This document shows, piece after piece, positions 37,203 to 47,164 of a stretch of 64,000 bases of DNA. Each line of letters begins with the position of its first letter. Position 1 is the stretch's first letter. The stretch comes from Candidatus Poribacteria bacterium (lineage in GTDB: Bacteria > Poribacteria > WGA-4E > WGA-3G). Where the stretch lies: contig JAPPCZ010000069.1 in assembly GCA_028824685.1 (NCBI GenBank), positions 28,266-92,265 of the forward strand, in the 5' to 3' direction. The position numbers were made by a program, and so were the translations under genes. Under the pieces are notes generated by a model. It saw only the letters and a list, made by a program, of their open reading frames with translations, made no database searches and was not told the DNA's origin.

Positions 37203-39941
37203 TTATATTTTATCTGCAAATGGTGGATTTATCCTCTTGACTTCCGTTTTATATTTTTTACCGCCCACATGTGCAACTAATTCAATTTCACTATCAGCTT
37301 TGACAGTCATTTCTAAACGTGCCTTTCGCAATTCATCCTTCGTCACTTCTGCAGGTAATTTAAGAGTATAACTGGCAATTTGCGAACTGTTTGACAGATC
37401 GTCATCCGTGCCGAAATGCTCATGAACATCAATATAAGTCTGGCTTGAACGTGGTTGAAAGTCTATCGTGTTTTTACTATCTTTAGGTATTCTCTTTCCT
37501 TTAGGTATAACTTCACGAAAAAATGGTTGTCCCTCTTTAGTTTGAGCGATAATACCAAGACGGGAGTGTGTTATATTTGCTGAATCCACATACTCGAGCC
37601 AGTTACCTTCAGTAACTGGTACTGTAAGATGCCGCCCATATATCATAGCACCAAGTACAACACATTCTTTCGGCGGATCCCCCAACTGGACGTTAATGCT
37701 TTTTCTATACCTCTTTTGGAAATGGTCACGCATCATCTGTTCAACAGCACGCATTTTAGATGATTGACCAGCGAGAATAACAATATCAGGCAAGAGTCTA
37801 TCATTGACTTCTATCATTGCGTCAATATCATCAAATGTTTTACTTAATCCTGGTTCTATAATTTTCTGCAATTGCTGCGTTGACAACTGGACGCTAATAT
37901 CACCTTGAGTTAGGCTATCAAACGATCTTATGTCTGTTCCAATGATAACGCTCAAAGCAAAATATTTCACTGTTTGTGTTTTTTCGCTGAGTTCTTTTTT
38001 CATTCTTTCCGCTTGCTCATACAATATAGCTGTATTAGTTAGCATGGCTCTATCAATATTTGTATTTTTTGAAGACGTAGGTGTTTTTCTGTAATCATAA
38101 TAAGGTATCTCAAAGTTGAGATCTGGATTTACATGTCTAATTTTGGTTTTAAGTTTTTTCAAAACATCCTTGACAATTGCATGTGTTACATCTTCACCAC
38201 CATATCTAGGGTTTCCACCACTGGCAATTGGTTCAAATCTTATTTCACCATCATTGTAAGTGACTTGGGATAGAACGATGTCAATGGTTCCGCCTCCAAA
38301 ATCATAAACTAACATTCTATATCCTTTTGAGGTGTCTTTTACACGTCTTTGAAGAATTGTTGCGATAGAAGCTGCCGATCCCTCATCAATCAGGATAACA
38401 TCGTTGATGCCAATTTTTTTAAATGCTCGTCTCAAATCTGCCCGTTGCTCATGTGGAAACATCGTAGGATAAGTAACTATACATCTTTTAACTCTCGATT
38501 GAGTCGCAACAGTATCCAAATACTTTTCTGCCTGTTGAATAATATGCTTAAAGATATCCGCAACTACATCACACGGTTGTATATTTTGTTTTTCGGGAAA
38601 GTAACGTTTCCATTGGTATCCTAACCAACGTTTGATCGAAGTTATATAATAGGGACCATCAATCTCGCTTGTGCGGTGAGTTTCAGCATCATATCCGACG
38701 TGATATGCTTTTCCATTATTAGGTTGCGTATGATAAATAATCGTTGAAGGCATTATTTCTGGAGGATTCGCCTCAGTATCCAAAGGTATGAGTTTTGGTT
38801 CATAAGTTTCAGGATCAATGTAAGCACAACATGAATTCGTTGTCCCAAAATCTATAGCGAGATAATGCGGATATTCTTCCAACTCATTAACCTTAACATT
38901 CAGGACACCTTCATATTTGGTGGCATCCACGCAATTGGAGTAGATAGTAAAGTTAATAGGATAATCTCCGTGCTCAATACCAGCTGCAGAAATCTGCAAT
39001 TCAACATTCTCCTGTTCACCTGCTTTAATGTTTATTGGATATTCAAGGTTTGGCAACTGTAATACACTGGAAGGGTCGTTGAATTTGATATTTTTAATTG
39101 TCAGTAGTTGTTCGCCTCTGTTCTGAAGTATTATGGTATGTGCTTTCTCACGTTCCTGTGTGATATCCAAATTAAGTTGTGTTGATGGTAGCTGCAATTT
39201 CGGGGGTTCTGGCACTATCTCTCTTTGTATCTTAATTCGCTTTTCAATAGGTTGGGAAAAGTCTTGAAGTTTAAAGTTAAGTTTTACCTCATTTGGTTCA
39301 TCAGTGAGTCGGTTACAATCTATCTCCAATTTGATTTTTTTAGTTGCGCTATTCTTTTGGTGGAGTTGTGTGGAATATCCAGTACGAAGAACAGAACCTC
39401 GTGTGACTTTAATATCGTCGATGTAGAATTGACTTTGCAGCACTTCAATATGGAGGTCTTCTGTTACCTTCTCTTCACCTTTTCGATGACGAACAACTAA
39501 AGGATTGGGAGTCAGTTTGAATTCTGGGTGCGGTAGTGCTTCAAGTCTTAGGGTTTTTTCCCTTTCAAGGTTGGGCGGAACATCTTTGACACGTACAGTG
39601 ATGGTTTCAGGATTTTGTGCTAATTTTGCTGGATTCACCTGAATCTGTAATGCCCGGCTCTTACCTGCCTCAACTTCAAAAGACTTATCATTTGCATCCA
39701 AAAATTGGATTGTGTTATTCCGTGATGGTCGTATCGGTTGAAATGTAATCGGATAGGCACCGGTGTTTTTAACGAGAATAGTGAGGTCATGGAAATTCGC
39801 ACCGTCGCCAGCATAAATCCACGGTTCCTCTTTCCATTTCACCGAAAAGTCAAAGACCGAACATCCGCAATAACCGCAATATTTATCATGTGAATAGATT
39901 ACCCATCCGACATTGCATTTTGAGCAGACTGCATCTACCAT
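37203..39941 (-). CDS. Zinc-ribbon/Ig-like/Hsp70 fusion protein
   Basis: 912 residues. A zinc ribbon (Cys6, Cys9, Cys22, Cys25) is followed by Ig-like beta-sandwich repeats (about 30-350) and then an Hsp70 ATPase domain: phosphate-1 DFGTTNS at 364-370, phosphate-2 YDFGGGTID at 546-554 and adenosine motif LAGQSSKM near 723-730. All nucleotide-binding motifs are intact. The C-terminus has a beta substrate-binding-like domain but no alpha-helical lid. This is not DnaK: the N-terminal extension and missing lid point to a dedicated chaperone. It starts 6 bases after the tubulin-like gene with AAGGAG inside that gene's end. Confidence 0.85.
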   Translation of the reverse strand: MVDAVCSKCNVGWVIYSHDKYCGYCGCSVFDFSVKWKEEPWIYAGDGANFHDLTILVKNTGAYPITFQPIRPSRNNTIQFLDANDKSFEVEAGKSRALQIQVNPAKLAQNPETITVRVKDVPPNLEREKTLRLEALPHPEFKLTPNPLVVRHRKGEEKVTEDLHIEVLQSQFYIDDIKVTRGSVLRTGYSTQLHQKNSATKKIKLEIDCNRLTDEPNEVKLNFKLQDFSQPIEKRIKIQREIVPEPPKLQLPSTQLNLDITQEREKAHTIILQNRGEQLLTIKNIKFNDPSSVLQLPNLEYPINIKAGEQENVELQISAAGIEHGDYPINFTIYSNCVDATKYEGVLNVKVNELEEYPHYLAIDFGTTNSCCAYIDPETYEPKLIPLDTEANPPEIMPSTIIYHTQPNNGKAYHVGYDAETHRTSEIDGPYYITSIKRWLGYQWKRYFPEKQNIQPCDVVADIFKHIIQQAEKYLDTVATQSRVKRCIVTYPTMFPHEQRADLRRAFKKIGINDVILIDEGSAASIATILQRRVKDTSKGYRMLVYDFGGGTIDIVLSQVTYNDGEIRFEPIASGGNPRYGGEDVTHAIVKDVLKKLKTKIRHVNPDLNFEIPYYDYRKTPTSSKNTNIDRAMLTNTAILYEQAERMKKELSEKTQTVKYFALSVIIGTDIRSFDSLTQGDISVQLSTQQLQKIIEPGLSKTFDDIDAMIEVNDRLLPDIVILAGQSSKMRAVEQMMRDHFQKRYRKSINVQLGDPPKECVVLGAMIYGRHLTVPVTEGNWLEYVDSANITHSRLGIIAQTKEGQPFFREVIPKGKRIPKDSKNTIDFQPRSSQTYIDVHEHFGTDDDLSNSSQIASYTLKLPAEVTKDELRKARLEMTVKADSEIELVAHVGGKKYKTEVKRINPPFADKI

Positions 39942-39947
39942 AACCGC

Positions 39948-42900
39948 CTACTCCTTTTTAGGTGCGTTATCACGACGCGATACCTGCTTCACATTGACAT
40001 CAGCAACATTGAAAGGTTTAGCGGGTTGTGCCTGTTTTTTCTGTGCTTCGGTTTCAGGTTGCGGTTGTTCAGACACATATTCTTCGTCTGTAGTTTCCTC
40101 TTTGATTGCAGGTTCTGCTTCAGGTGTTACCTCAGACCACTTATATTCATCTTCGGTTGCATCTGATGTGCTATGTTCGGTTGGCGTATCTTGCGAGGTT
40201 TCCTGATTCTGTTCAGTATCATCCTGCATGAAAGTCCCCGCATCCACTTCACTTTCTTCGGTCGCGTCATTGCCATAAGTGTCTAAGTCTACTGTTGGGT
40301 TTTCAGCATTATCGTTGACAACCTCTTGGGTTTGTGGAGTGGAGGTATCTCCTGACTCAGTTTGGGGTGGTGGGTGTGAAAAATGTGCATCCAGTTCTGT
40401 GTCAATATCAGTGGTTTCTGGAACGTTATTTTCCGAATACACTTCATCCAAAAATTGATTGTAATAATCACTTAACTTATTACGCGTAGAAAGATCTTCT
40501 ACCTTATGGAGCAACGGCTCTATTATCTCTTTTGCAATTTGCTCACGAACAAACAATGAAAATTCTTCTTGCACATCCCGAATAAATTTGTCATAAGACT
40601 CAGCGTTTCCCATTCGAGAAAGCCTTTTAATTCCATCCGGATCGTCATACAATCCAAGCGTTTGAAGTGATCCATCAACGTAATATTCAAAAACATATCT
40701 TCCATAATCAAGACGAAACACACCAGCAAATGCTTTGTCATTGATTCTGTTACAGATGGCCGGCACAAGACGTGATAACACTTTACACCATCGAGCCAGT
40801 CTATTGGTTTTACTTCCGAGTTCAAGATTGTAGAAGTCAGGGTTTTGATGGGTGAGATGTCCATATCGTCCTGGAGGTGGAGTTTTGTCATAATGATCTT
40901 TAAGCGTTTGGAACACATCCAAATCATCTGTTGCAAAACCGAAATCTTCTTGGTAGAAAAAAAGAAGATGGTCAACAGAGGAATTGCCATGATGTGTAAA
41001 CCCAAGTGTTCCCTGTAGATTAGGTAATACATTCCCTATCGTATCACGCCCAAAGATTATTTTCGGTGGAATTGGAACTAATGGTTGATATGTGGTTCGG
41101 AATGTTTGATATGGATTTGAACGCCTGGAAAGATTTGGAATTTCAGGACTGCCGGATCCTAAATGTTTTTGCACCTCTTCCACAACATCATGGCTCTGAA
41201 TTTGGCGTAACGCTAAACGCCTAAAGTTTTCGGTCATCTGATTAACGATGTCGTCCTGATCTTTTTCTAAAAATGATGCTATCGTTCCTCCGTTGAGCAT
41301 TGGACCCACGGCAGCTGCTTTCAAAATGCTGCGACTCAAGTTTTCTGCATCTGTATCAATCTTATTGTCTTCGTTGTTTGTTACAATCATAACACACTCA
41401 GCTTTACGAGGATCAATAGCCTCTGCATAATCATCTTTAAACCTCTGAATACATCCTCTCAGATTATCTACGATCTGGTCTAAACGCTGTTTTATGGTTC
41501 GATGAGGGTTAGGTCCATCTGCCTCCCTCGGTGTGACACCAAAACCGAGTTCTTCTCGAATTTCTTGTAAAATTGAACGGAGAAAGTAATTCCTAAGTGA
41601 TATGTAAATACTCGTTGAACTTTCGGAGATTAACTTGCCATACTTATCTATCAATGCTTGTCTATGGGCATTAACGGATTGGTCATGTAAACCGATAAGT
41701 TTTGTCCACCGATTATTTTCTGCCCGAGATATCGCATCAAAATCAAGTTGGTTAAGGTCTAAAGAAGGTGCTAAGGTTGGGCATTCTTCTTTTTCAATAG
41801 TTTTTTCAATTTCTTTGTCAAGATTCTCAAAGAAAACTTGTACGTCACCTATCCCGTATGTGCCATCATGTTCCAATTTATCCAATTGCGTGCTAAATAC
41901 CTTTTCAACGGAATTAAGGAACATCCCTTTACACACAGGTTTTTGCATCTCCATTAATTCAAAATACTCACCACCCCCCTCAAATTTTTCCTTGAAGGCT
42001 TCGTCTTCAGGGTAATTTTGCATTAGACCTTTCAAAGCAGCAGCAGGTGCTGATTGGAACTTTGTGGAAGCACCTCTAAGTAGTTTGCCAATCTGTCCCT
42101 TAAGAGGTTGTAAACCTTTCGGGTTTGTTAAAGTTTGAATGTTTTCACCTAAGATATTCTGCCATTCTTTTTTAGCATCATTCACTATATTGATTTCAGG
42201 ACTATTTGATGCAATCCATTTTTCACTTAATCTCTGGTTAACCAAGGCAGCAGACGCACTTGCAATACGATATTTAGGATACCATACGGCAGTTAAGCCG
42301 AAACTCGCTAAAGTTCTCGACATAACAGTATTCTTATTATTTTTTCCAACTTGTAAACTTCCAAATTTCGGTAGTGCTTTACCGTCTATACCGATAGCTT
42401 TTTTGAGTCCGAAGGTGTTACCAGCAGTCTCCGCAAAGAGATGTAAAGCAATCATCAAATTCAAACCATCCTCATCAAAATTTCCGTGTTGGTCAACGAA
42501 CTTATAATTTGGATTAACACTACTGCGCGAAACAAGCTTAATATCATCATACGGGTTTTTAAATGGTTCGGTCGCTTTAAGGTTATCTGGAAAAATTACA
42601 TCATAATGAGTCTTAGGATGATTATAGTAATTCAACTCCCAAAGTCCACCGTAGCAATTGGCAGCATGGACAGCAGTTTGCGCAGCGGCAGTTGCAGCTA
42701 TAGCCTTATCATGCATGGTAAAAATTCCATGAACTTCATTACCATCTTTTCCAGCAATTAGATTTCTGCAAAAATATGCCATATCAATCAGCATGCCGCT
42801 GCAAGTTCCGCCACAAAGGGACCCAACAAGATAAATGTGGATATTACCGCCTACAGTGGCATTATCATCTGGTAATCCCTTGGTTTTGCAATGCTGTGAC

Positions 42901-43352
42901 AATATACTATTTGCTTCCTTAGTTGTAGCAGGTGCGATAATAGCAGCATGAGCTTTTAAGACTGTTTCTCGCATCTCATCCCAGTTTTCCCATAAACACA
43001 GTCTTCCTGCCATTCGGATATTGGCAGCTCCCGCTTTAAAGTTTAGCGCGAAGTTTAAAAGATCTGGGTTGAGCCAATCTGCCCACTGCGGACTATAATT
43101 GGGGTCATTAGGGTCTAATTTGAGTTTAATAGAGTCAAAATTATCTGTTGTAGCACTTACAAGATTAATTTGTTCATAACCTTTCATCTGGTTGGTGTTT
43201 TCCGCTTCCATAGCACCATCCGTTTCAATGGCAATGTAACGAAAAATCGGCAATCCTGCGCGTCCATATTCTTCTGACATGAGTTCACGAAGTTGTTTCA
43301 GAATTTTGGTTCCAGTTGTTCCAAGTCCAATAAATAATGTCGGTCGAATCAT
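39948..43352 (-). CDS. Large tubulin/FtsZ-like GTPase with acidic C-terminal tail
   Basis: 1134 residues. The N-terminus carries a Rossmann-type loop GLGTTGTK (9-16), and residues 177-186 read GSLCGGTCSG, matching the tubulin/FtsZ signature GGGTGSG in position and spacing. This pattern fits the large bacterial tubulin-like family (Pfam Tubulin_2). The middle is alpha-helical and of unknown fold. Residues 975-1134 are a low-complexity Glu/Asp/Thr/Gln tail, reminiscent of eukaryotic tubulin tails, ending in a basic patch. TAGGAGTG precedes the ATG. FtsZ-like families of this type have been proposed in the literature to act in membrane remodelling, often with vWA proteins; a vWA gene is two genes upstream here. 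Confidence 0.8.
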   Translation of the reverse strand: MIRPTLFIGLGTTGTKILKQLRELMSEEYGRAGLPIFRYIAIETDGAMEAENTNQMKGYEQINLVSATTDNFDSIKLKLDPNDPNYSPQWADWLNPDLLNFALNFKAGAANIRMAGRLCLWENWDEMRETVLKAHAAIIAPATTKEANSILSQHCKTKGLPDDNATVGGNIHIYLVGSLCGGTCSGMLIDMAYFCRNLIAGKDGNEVHGIFTMHDKAIAATAAAQTAVHAANCYGGLWELNYYNHPKTHYDVIFPDNLKATEPFKNPYDDIKLVSRSSVNPNYKFVDQHGNFDEDGLNLMIALHLFAETAGNTFGLKKAIGIDGKALPKFGSLQVGKNNKNTVMSRTLASFGLTAVWYPKYRIASASAALVNQRLSEKWIASNSPEINIVNDAKKEWQNILGENIQTLTNPKGLQPLKGQIGKLLRGASTKFQSAPAAALKGLMQNYPEDEAFKEKFEGGGEYFELMEMQKPVCKGMFLNSVEKVFSTQLDKLEHDGTYGIGDVQVFFENLDKEIEKTIEKEECPTLAPSLDLNQLDFDAISRAENNRWTKLIGLHDQSVNAHRQALIDKYGKLISESSTSIYISLRNYFLRSILQEIREELGFGVTPREADGPNPHRTIKQRLDQIVDNLRGCIQRFKDDYAEAIDPRKAECVMIVTNNEDNKIDTDAENLSRSILKAAAVGPMLNGGTIASFLEKDQDDIVNQMTENFRRLALRQIQSHDVVEEVQKHLGSGSPEIPNLSRRSNPYQTFRTTYQPLVPIPPKIIFGRDTIGNVLPNLQGTLGFTHHGNSSVDHLLFFYQEDFGFATDDLDVFQTLKDHYDKTPPPGRYGHLTHQNPDFYNLELGSKTNRLARWCKVLSRLVPAICNRINDKAFAGVFRLDYGRYVFEYYVDGSLQTLGLYDDPDGIKRLSRMGNAESYDKFIRDVQEEFSLFVREQIAKEIIEPLLHKVEDLSTRNKLSDYYNQFLDEVYSENNVPETTDIDTELDAHFSHPPPQTESGDTSTPQTQEVVNDNAENPTVDLDTYGNDATEESEVDAGTFMQDDTEQNQETSQDTPTEHSTSDATEDEYKWSEVTPEAEPAIKEETTDEEYVSEQPQPETEAQKKQAQPAKPFNVADVNVKQVSRRDNAPKKE

Positions 43353-43378
43353 GTGGCACTCCTATTTAAAAATAATAA

Positions 43379-43714
43379 TTACTTTTTTACTTTTTGTGAT
43401 GGAATTGAAACTAACAAACATGCATCTATAATCACTATCAATACATAGAATAGTAAATAGAATATGGTATGCCACCACTCAGAAACCCGTGGAATAGCAC
43501 GTAAGCATATCCAGATAGCAAGACCTGTTCCAAAGAGCAAGTGTATGACGATCGCAATACGCCATGCGCGCGTTGTTGCACGTTCAATTCCGATTTCATT
43601 CATAAATAAACGGGCGAGTCCAAACGCTATTGCCCATACAATACCATACGCAGCGAGATAAATATAAATTGGCAATACCAACGGATCTACGAAAAAATCC
43701 GCAATAACTTTCAT
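43379..43714 (-). CDS. Small integral membrane protein
   Basis: 111 residues with three hydrophobic helices (about 13-36, 51-70 and 83-103) and a short basic C-terminus. I recognise no family. It has an AAGGGGG ribosome binding site and lies between the vWA gene (118-base gap) and the tubulin-like gene (26-base gap), so it belongs to the operon. A role as membrane anchor for the tubulin-like protein is possible but only suggested by position. Confidence 0.65.
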   Translation of the reverse strand: MKVIADFFVDPLVLPIYIYLAAYGIVWAIAFGLARLFMNEIGIERATTRAWRIAIVIHLLFGTGLAIWICLRAIPRVSEWWHTIFYLLFYVLIVIIDACLLVSIPSQKVKK

Positions 43715-43832
43715 CGTGCCCCCTTAAGTTTTATATTTGTTTTTCACGTATATTCTTACTGGATTAATTTCCAATTCTTTACGACCATCATATCAGAAAC
43801 AGAAACAAATTTCAACGCTAAGTTTAGTCATT

Positions 43833-45782
43833 TCATACTTTAAGCGGGTCTACACGATCTGTAGAACCTTCAAAAGACTCGTCATTTGATTTAGTGTCAG
43901 ATATATTATCTTCTTTATCATATTGGATGTAAACCTCAATATTATCCTCGTCCCGTTTTAATGTTAGGGACCCAGGAACATTTACTATCTCTCCTTCAGC
44001 GTCATCAATGGACTTATGATGTCGAATTCGCCCTTTATTCTTTGACCACGGCCAAGGTAACTTTTTTTCACAACGTAAAAAATCGGGACAATCAGGCCAT
44101 TCGACATCAAAATACATTTCATGTGCATCATTTTCTCCAAAAGCTAAGGAATTCTTATCTGTGAGTGTGAATAGTCGATCATCATTAGAAATAAACTCAT
44201 CCATAGAGTCTTCTATAGCTAACTTAATTCGGTGTTCAACTGGTTTAGACTTTACCCTTTTTATTATTGCCCTAATCACAAGAAATAGGATTACACCCAA
44301 AACCGGCACAAGCAACACCCAAAGCACCCACAACGGGAAGCCAGTGCCGCCACCTTTTAGTTCATAGGGCGCCTCTATTGTTGTGTTGAGCGTTTCATTT
44401 TCATACCTATAGTCAATTTCAAGCACTACCTTGTTTCCATACCAGTCCAAACGCCCATGTTTTGGCACTTCTATAGCAAACGGTTCACCTAACCGTTCAA
44501 TAACTTTCGGCACAGTAACGTCGCAGAGTTTACGAGTGTCTTTATATTGAACCTGACAACGGATTTGGTCAATCTGGAATGCATCTGCTTGTGGACTTTC
44601 TGTCTGAACCGTTAGAGAGACGTTATACTTGTCGTCAGCAAACTGGAGTTCTAACAGTTTTGTTGGACTATCAGGGTCGGTGATACTGGCAACATAGATA
44701 CTTTTAATAACCGCAGTATAGTTCATTAAGGGGACAGAAAAAACTTTATCTTCTCCGTTGAAACTATAGGCAACTTCAAGCTTCATCTTATTGTCCGATG
44801 CAGCGATCTCACGATTAGCAGGAAGCAGCAGACGGAATTCATACGGAGGCGGATTTCCATTAAGTTCAACAGGATCAACATTGAGAATGTCTGAAGTGTT
44901 ATCTTCATTTATGATTTGAAGTGGCCTGTAATTTCGGTCAACTATCTCTACATTAAAATTATTGAGTTTAAATTTGGATTCTTCGGAGTTTTCCGTGTTA
45001 ATTAGAAGCGTTTCACTAAAAAACTTCCCTTCCTTATCTCTTGATAGTTGAATTTTCCGCACCGGTTCTTTCGGTTTAGTTGGTGTTGCAATGAAAATTG
45101 AATCAATGTCGCCCCGTTTTTGGAGTCGCCTGACTTCAATTTTTACATGATTATTGACAAATACGCCAAAAATCATTGGATCATAAAATTCATCTTCAAT
45201 TATTGCTTGTCGCTTTAATACATTAGCGATTCCTGGATCACTTTTGCCACTGTTATCAATGTCACCATCGGTTACAAAGACCCAATAGGTCTCATCATCA
45301 GTTTCTCTATACAACTCATCATACACTTCAACCTCTGCACGCAGTAGATAAGAGACCTTTCCATAGAAGGATCTTCTGAGGGTCATTGGATTTGGCAGTT
45401 GCTGCTGAAAGTCATTTTTGCTAATCTGTTCTCTGTTTATTTTTGTGTTACCCTTCTTTGCATATTCAACATAGGTAAGAATATCACCACTTTGGTATAG
45501 CGGTTTACCGACTAACACAGCGTCGCATTCCTTGATATATGTATCGTTTGCATTGTCACGCAAATCTTGTGAAGTATTTGTGAATAATAGATTTGTCAGA
45601 TATTCATTAACACGTCTCATGTCGTTGGATCCCATATAGACGTTTGTTTGCCCATCGATTCTTAAACTGACCATACTACCAGATACATCGTAAAATACGA
45701 TAATGTGTTTAGCAGCTGCTATTATTGGTGTTAGCAGGATGAAAATGAATATTAGAGAAATAATAAGTGTGTTTCGTAACAT
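43833..45782 (-). CDS. Membrane-anchored von Willebrand factor A protein
   Basis: I start at the ATG at 45782, with TAGGAGG upstream inside the end of the preceding gene; a TTG at 45812 is less likely. The 649-residue protein has a signal peptide, then a vWA domain with the MIDAS motif DVSGSM at 32-37 and TDGDID near 171-176, an extended beta-rich region (about 250-470), one membrane helix (about 490-515) and a charged cytoplasmic domain. The vWA domain should be extracytoplasmic. vWA domains bind partner proteins through a metal ion. Confidence 0.85.
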   Translation of the reverse strand: MLRNTLIISLIFIFILLTPIIAAAKHIIVFYDVSGSMVSLRIDGQTNVYMGSNDMRRVNEYLTNLLFTNTSQDLRDNANDTYIKECDAVLVGKPLYQSGDILTYVEYAKKGNTKINREQISKNDFQQQLPNPMTLRRSFYGKVSYLLRAEVEVYDELYRETDDETYWVFVTDGDIDNSGKSDPGIANVLKRQAIIEDEFYDPMIFGVFVNNHVKIEVRRLQKRGDIDSIFIATPTKPKEPVRKIQLSRDKEGKFFSETLLINTENSEESKFKLNNFNVEIVDRNYRPLQIINEDNTSDILNVDPVELNGNPPPYEFRLLLPANREIAASDNKMKLEVAYSFNGEDKVFSVPLMNYTAVIKSIYVASITDPDSPTKLLELQFADDKYNVSLTVQTESPQADAFQIDQIRCQVQYKDTRKLCDVTVPKVIERLGEPFAIEVPKHGRLDWYGNKVVLEIDYRYENETLNTTIEAPYELKGGGTGFPLWVLWVLLVPVLGVILFLVIRAIIKRVKSKPVEHRIKLAIEDSMDEFISNDDRLFTLTDKNSLAFGENDAHEMYFDVEWPDCPDFLRCEKKLPWPWSKNKGRIRHHKSIDDAEGEIVNVPGSLTLKRDEDNIEVYIQYDKEDNISDTKSNDESFEGSTDRVDPLKV

Positions 45783-45796
45783 AAGCGTTCTTCCTC

Positions 45797-47164
45797 CTAA
45801 TAATCTCGACAAATGAGCCTATCTTTGCACAGAATAAACAGTTTATTTTCATACCGAATAGGACGTGCTACGGGTTTTGGATTTTCTGGTTGTCCCATCG
45901 CTAATGGTTGATGTAGGTCGGCACTATTCTGTCCAAATCCTAAAATTGTCAATCCGTAAGAATGTGCTGAATATATCCGATTGTTTACCACAATGGATTG
46001 ATGCGGTGCAAAAAGATGTTGATTACCATTTTTAGGAACGTTTTTATTTGGCAAAGAAACCCCTCTTTCGGTATCATAGGTATAGACAACCTGTCCTGAT
46101 ATATCAGATAAAAACAACTGCTTTCCATCCGTAAGCGGCGGATGCGCGAAAAGGGATAGTCTATTTTCAATATTGTGTTCTCGCACATGATCCAAATCCA
46201 TTGCTTTAGTTAATTTTCCGGAATTTGGGTCAAAACGCTTAAGGCTCCGATGACCATTATTGCCTATCGCTTCAAAATAGACCGTACTATTGACAGATAC
46301 AGGTGCGGAGAACGATCTATTTTCGTAAGAAAGATCTCGCTTTTTAAATGAATTTGTGCCTATATTGAGAGAAAAAATACCTCCGCGTTTTGATGTGAAA
46401 ACGATATATTGTCCGCAAAGCGTTGGAGACATCGATTCATTTTTTTCGTCAAAGAAATTACCACTGATAATTAATCCGTTGTGCTTAGCAAGGTCAAACA
46501 GCAACATACCCTGCTTCACGCCAGCAACCATTGCCTCTCTCCCATTTATCTTACATTTCATAGGCGCGCACTGAGGCAAAGGTTTAATCTTATCGGCATC
46601 TACACCATTTATATTATTGATAAGGTCTGTTTTACCATCAATTACAGATGTCTTTTGAATTCCACCCGATACCACCGTATACAGATGAAGTCCATGATAA
46701 ATTGGGGTTGAACCGTAAGTCAACTTCTCACTAAACGGAATATTCCAATTCAAGCTTAGGATCTTCCTGTCTGAGTCGTATACAATTTTGTAAGTATCAA
46801 GTTTTTTTTCACCAGGATTTGGCACAGCAATAAGCCCATCAATAGCGAGTAATCCAGGCAAACTATCACCTGTCTCTATCTGTGGGATATTAGCAACCCA
46901 TGCCCCGAACTCATTGTGATGAGATGACTTCTGTGGTAGTGTTGCTGTGCGTTGTGGGTTCCCCGATGCCATATCCCATTGTGCAGGTTTTTCCATTTGC
47001 TGACTACACTGCGTGCAATAACGGGCAAAAGCACGGTTCCAATGCCCATCCGCACACCGAAAAGCAAACTGGGAACACTGTTGGCAATAAACCATGCTTC
47101 CTGATGCTTCCGATGCAAGTAAACTGCACACCGCACTGTCATGTGAATAAGGACAGGTATTCAC
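45797..47164 (-). CDS. Zinc-ribbon plus PQQ-like beta-propeller protein
   Basis: 455 residues with a GTG start at 47164 that overlaps the stop of the MotB-like gene (GTGA), preceded by AGGAGG. A zinc ribbon with Cys27, Cys30, Cys50 and Cys53 is followed by a propeller of PQQ-like strands (for example LLAIDGLIAVPNPGEKKLDTY and LICRDY at the end). No signal peptide is present, so it should be cytoplasmic. The same kind of N-terminal zinc ribbon occurs on the Hsp70 fusion encoded by this operon, suggesting they dock on a common partner. Confidence 0.75.
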   Translation of the reverse strand: MNTCPYSHDSAVCSLLASEASGSMVYCQQCSQFAFRCADGHWNRAFARYCTQCSQQMEKPAQWDMASGNPQRTATLPQKSSHHNEFGAWVANIPQIETGDSLPGLLAIDGLIAVPNPGEKKLDTYKIVYDSDRKILSLNWNIPFSEKLTYGSTPIYHGLHLYTVVSGGIQKTSVIDGKTDLINNINGVDADKIKPLPQCAPMKCKINGREAMVAGVKQGMLLFDLAKHNGLIISGNFFDEKNESMSPTLCGQYIVFTSKRGGIFSLNIGTNSFKKRDLSYENRSFSAPVSVNSTVYFEAIGNNGHRSLKRFDPNSGKLTKAMDLDHVREHNIENRLSLFAHPPLTDGKQLFLSDISGQVVYTYDTERGVSLPNKNVPKNGNQHLFAPHQSIVVNNRIYSAHSYGLTILGFGQNSADLHQPLAMGQPENPKPVARPIRYENKLFILCKDRLICRDY

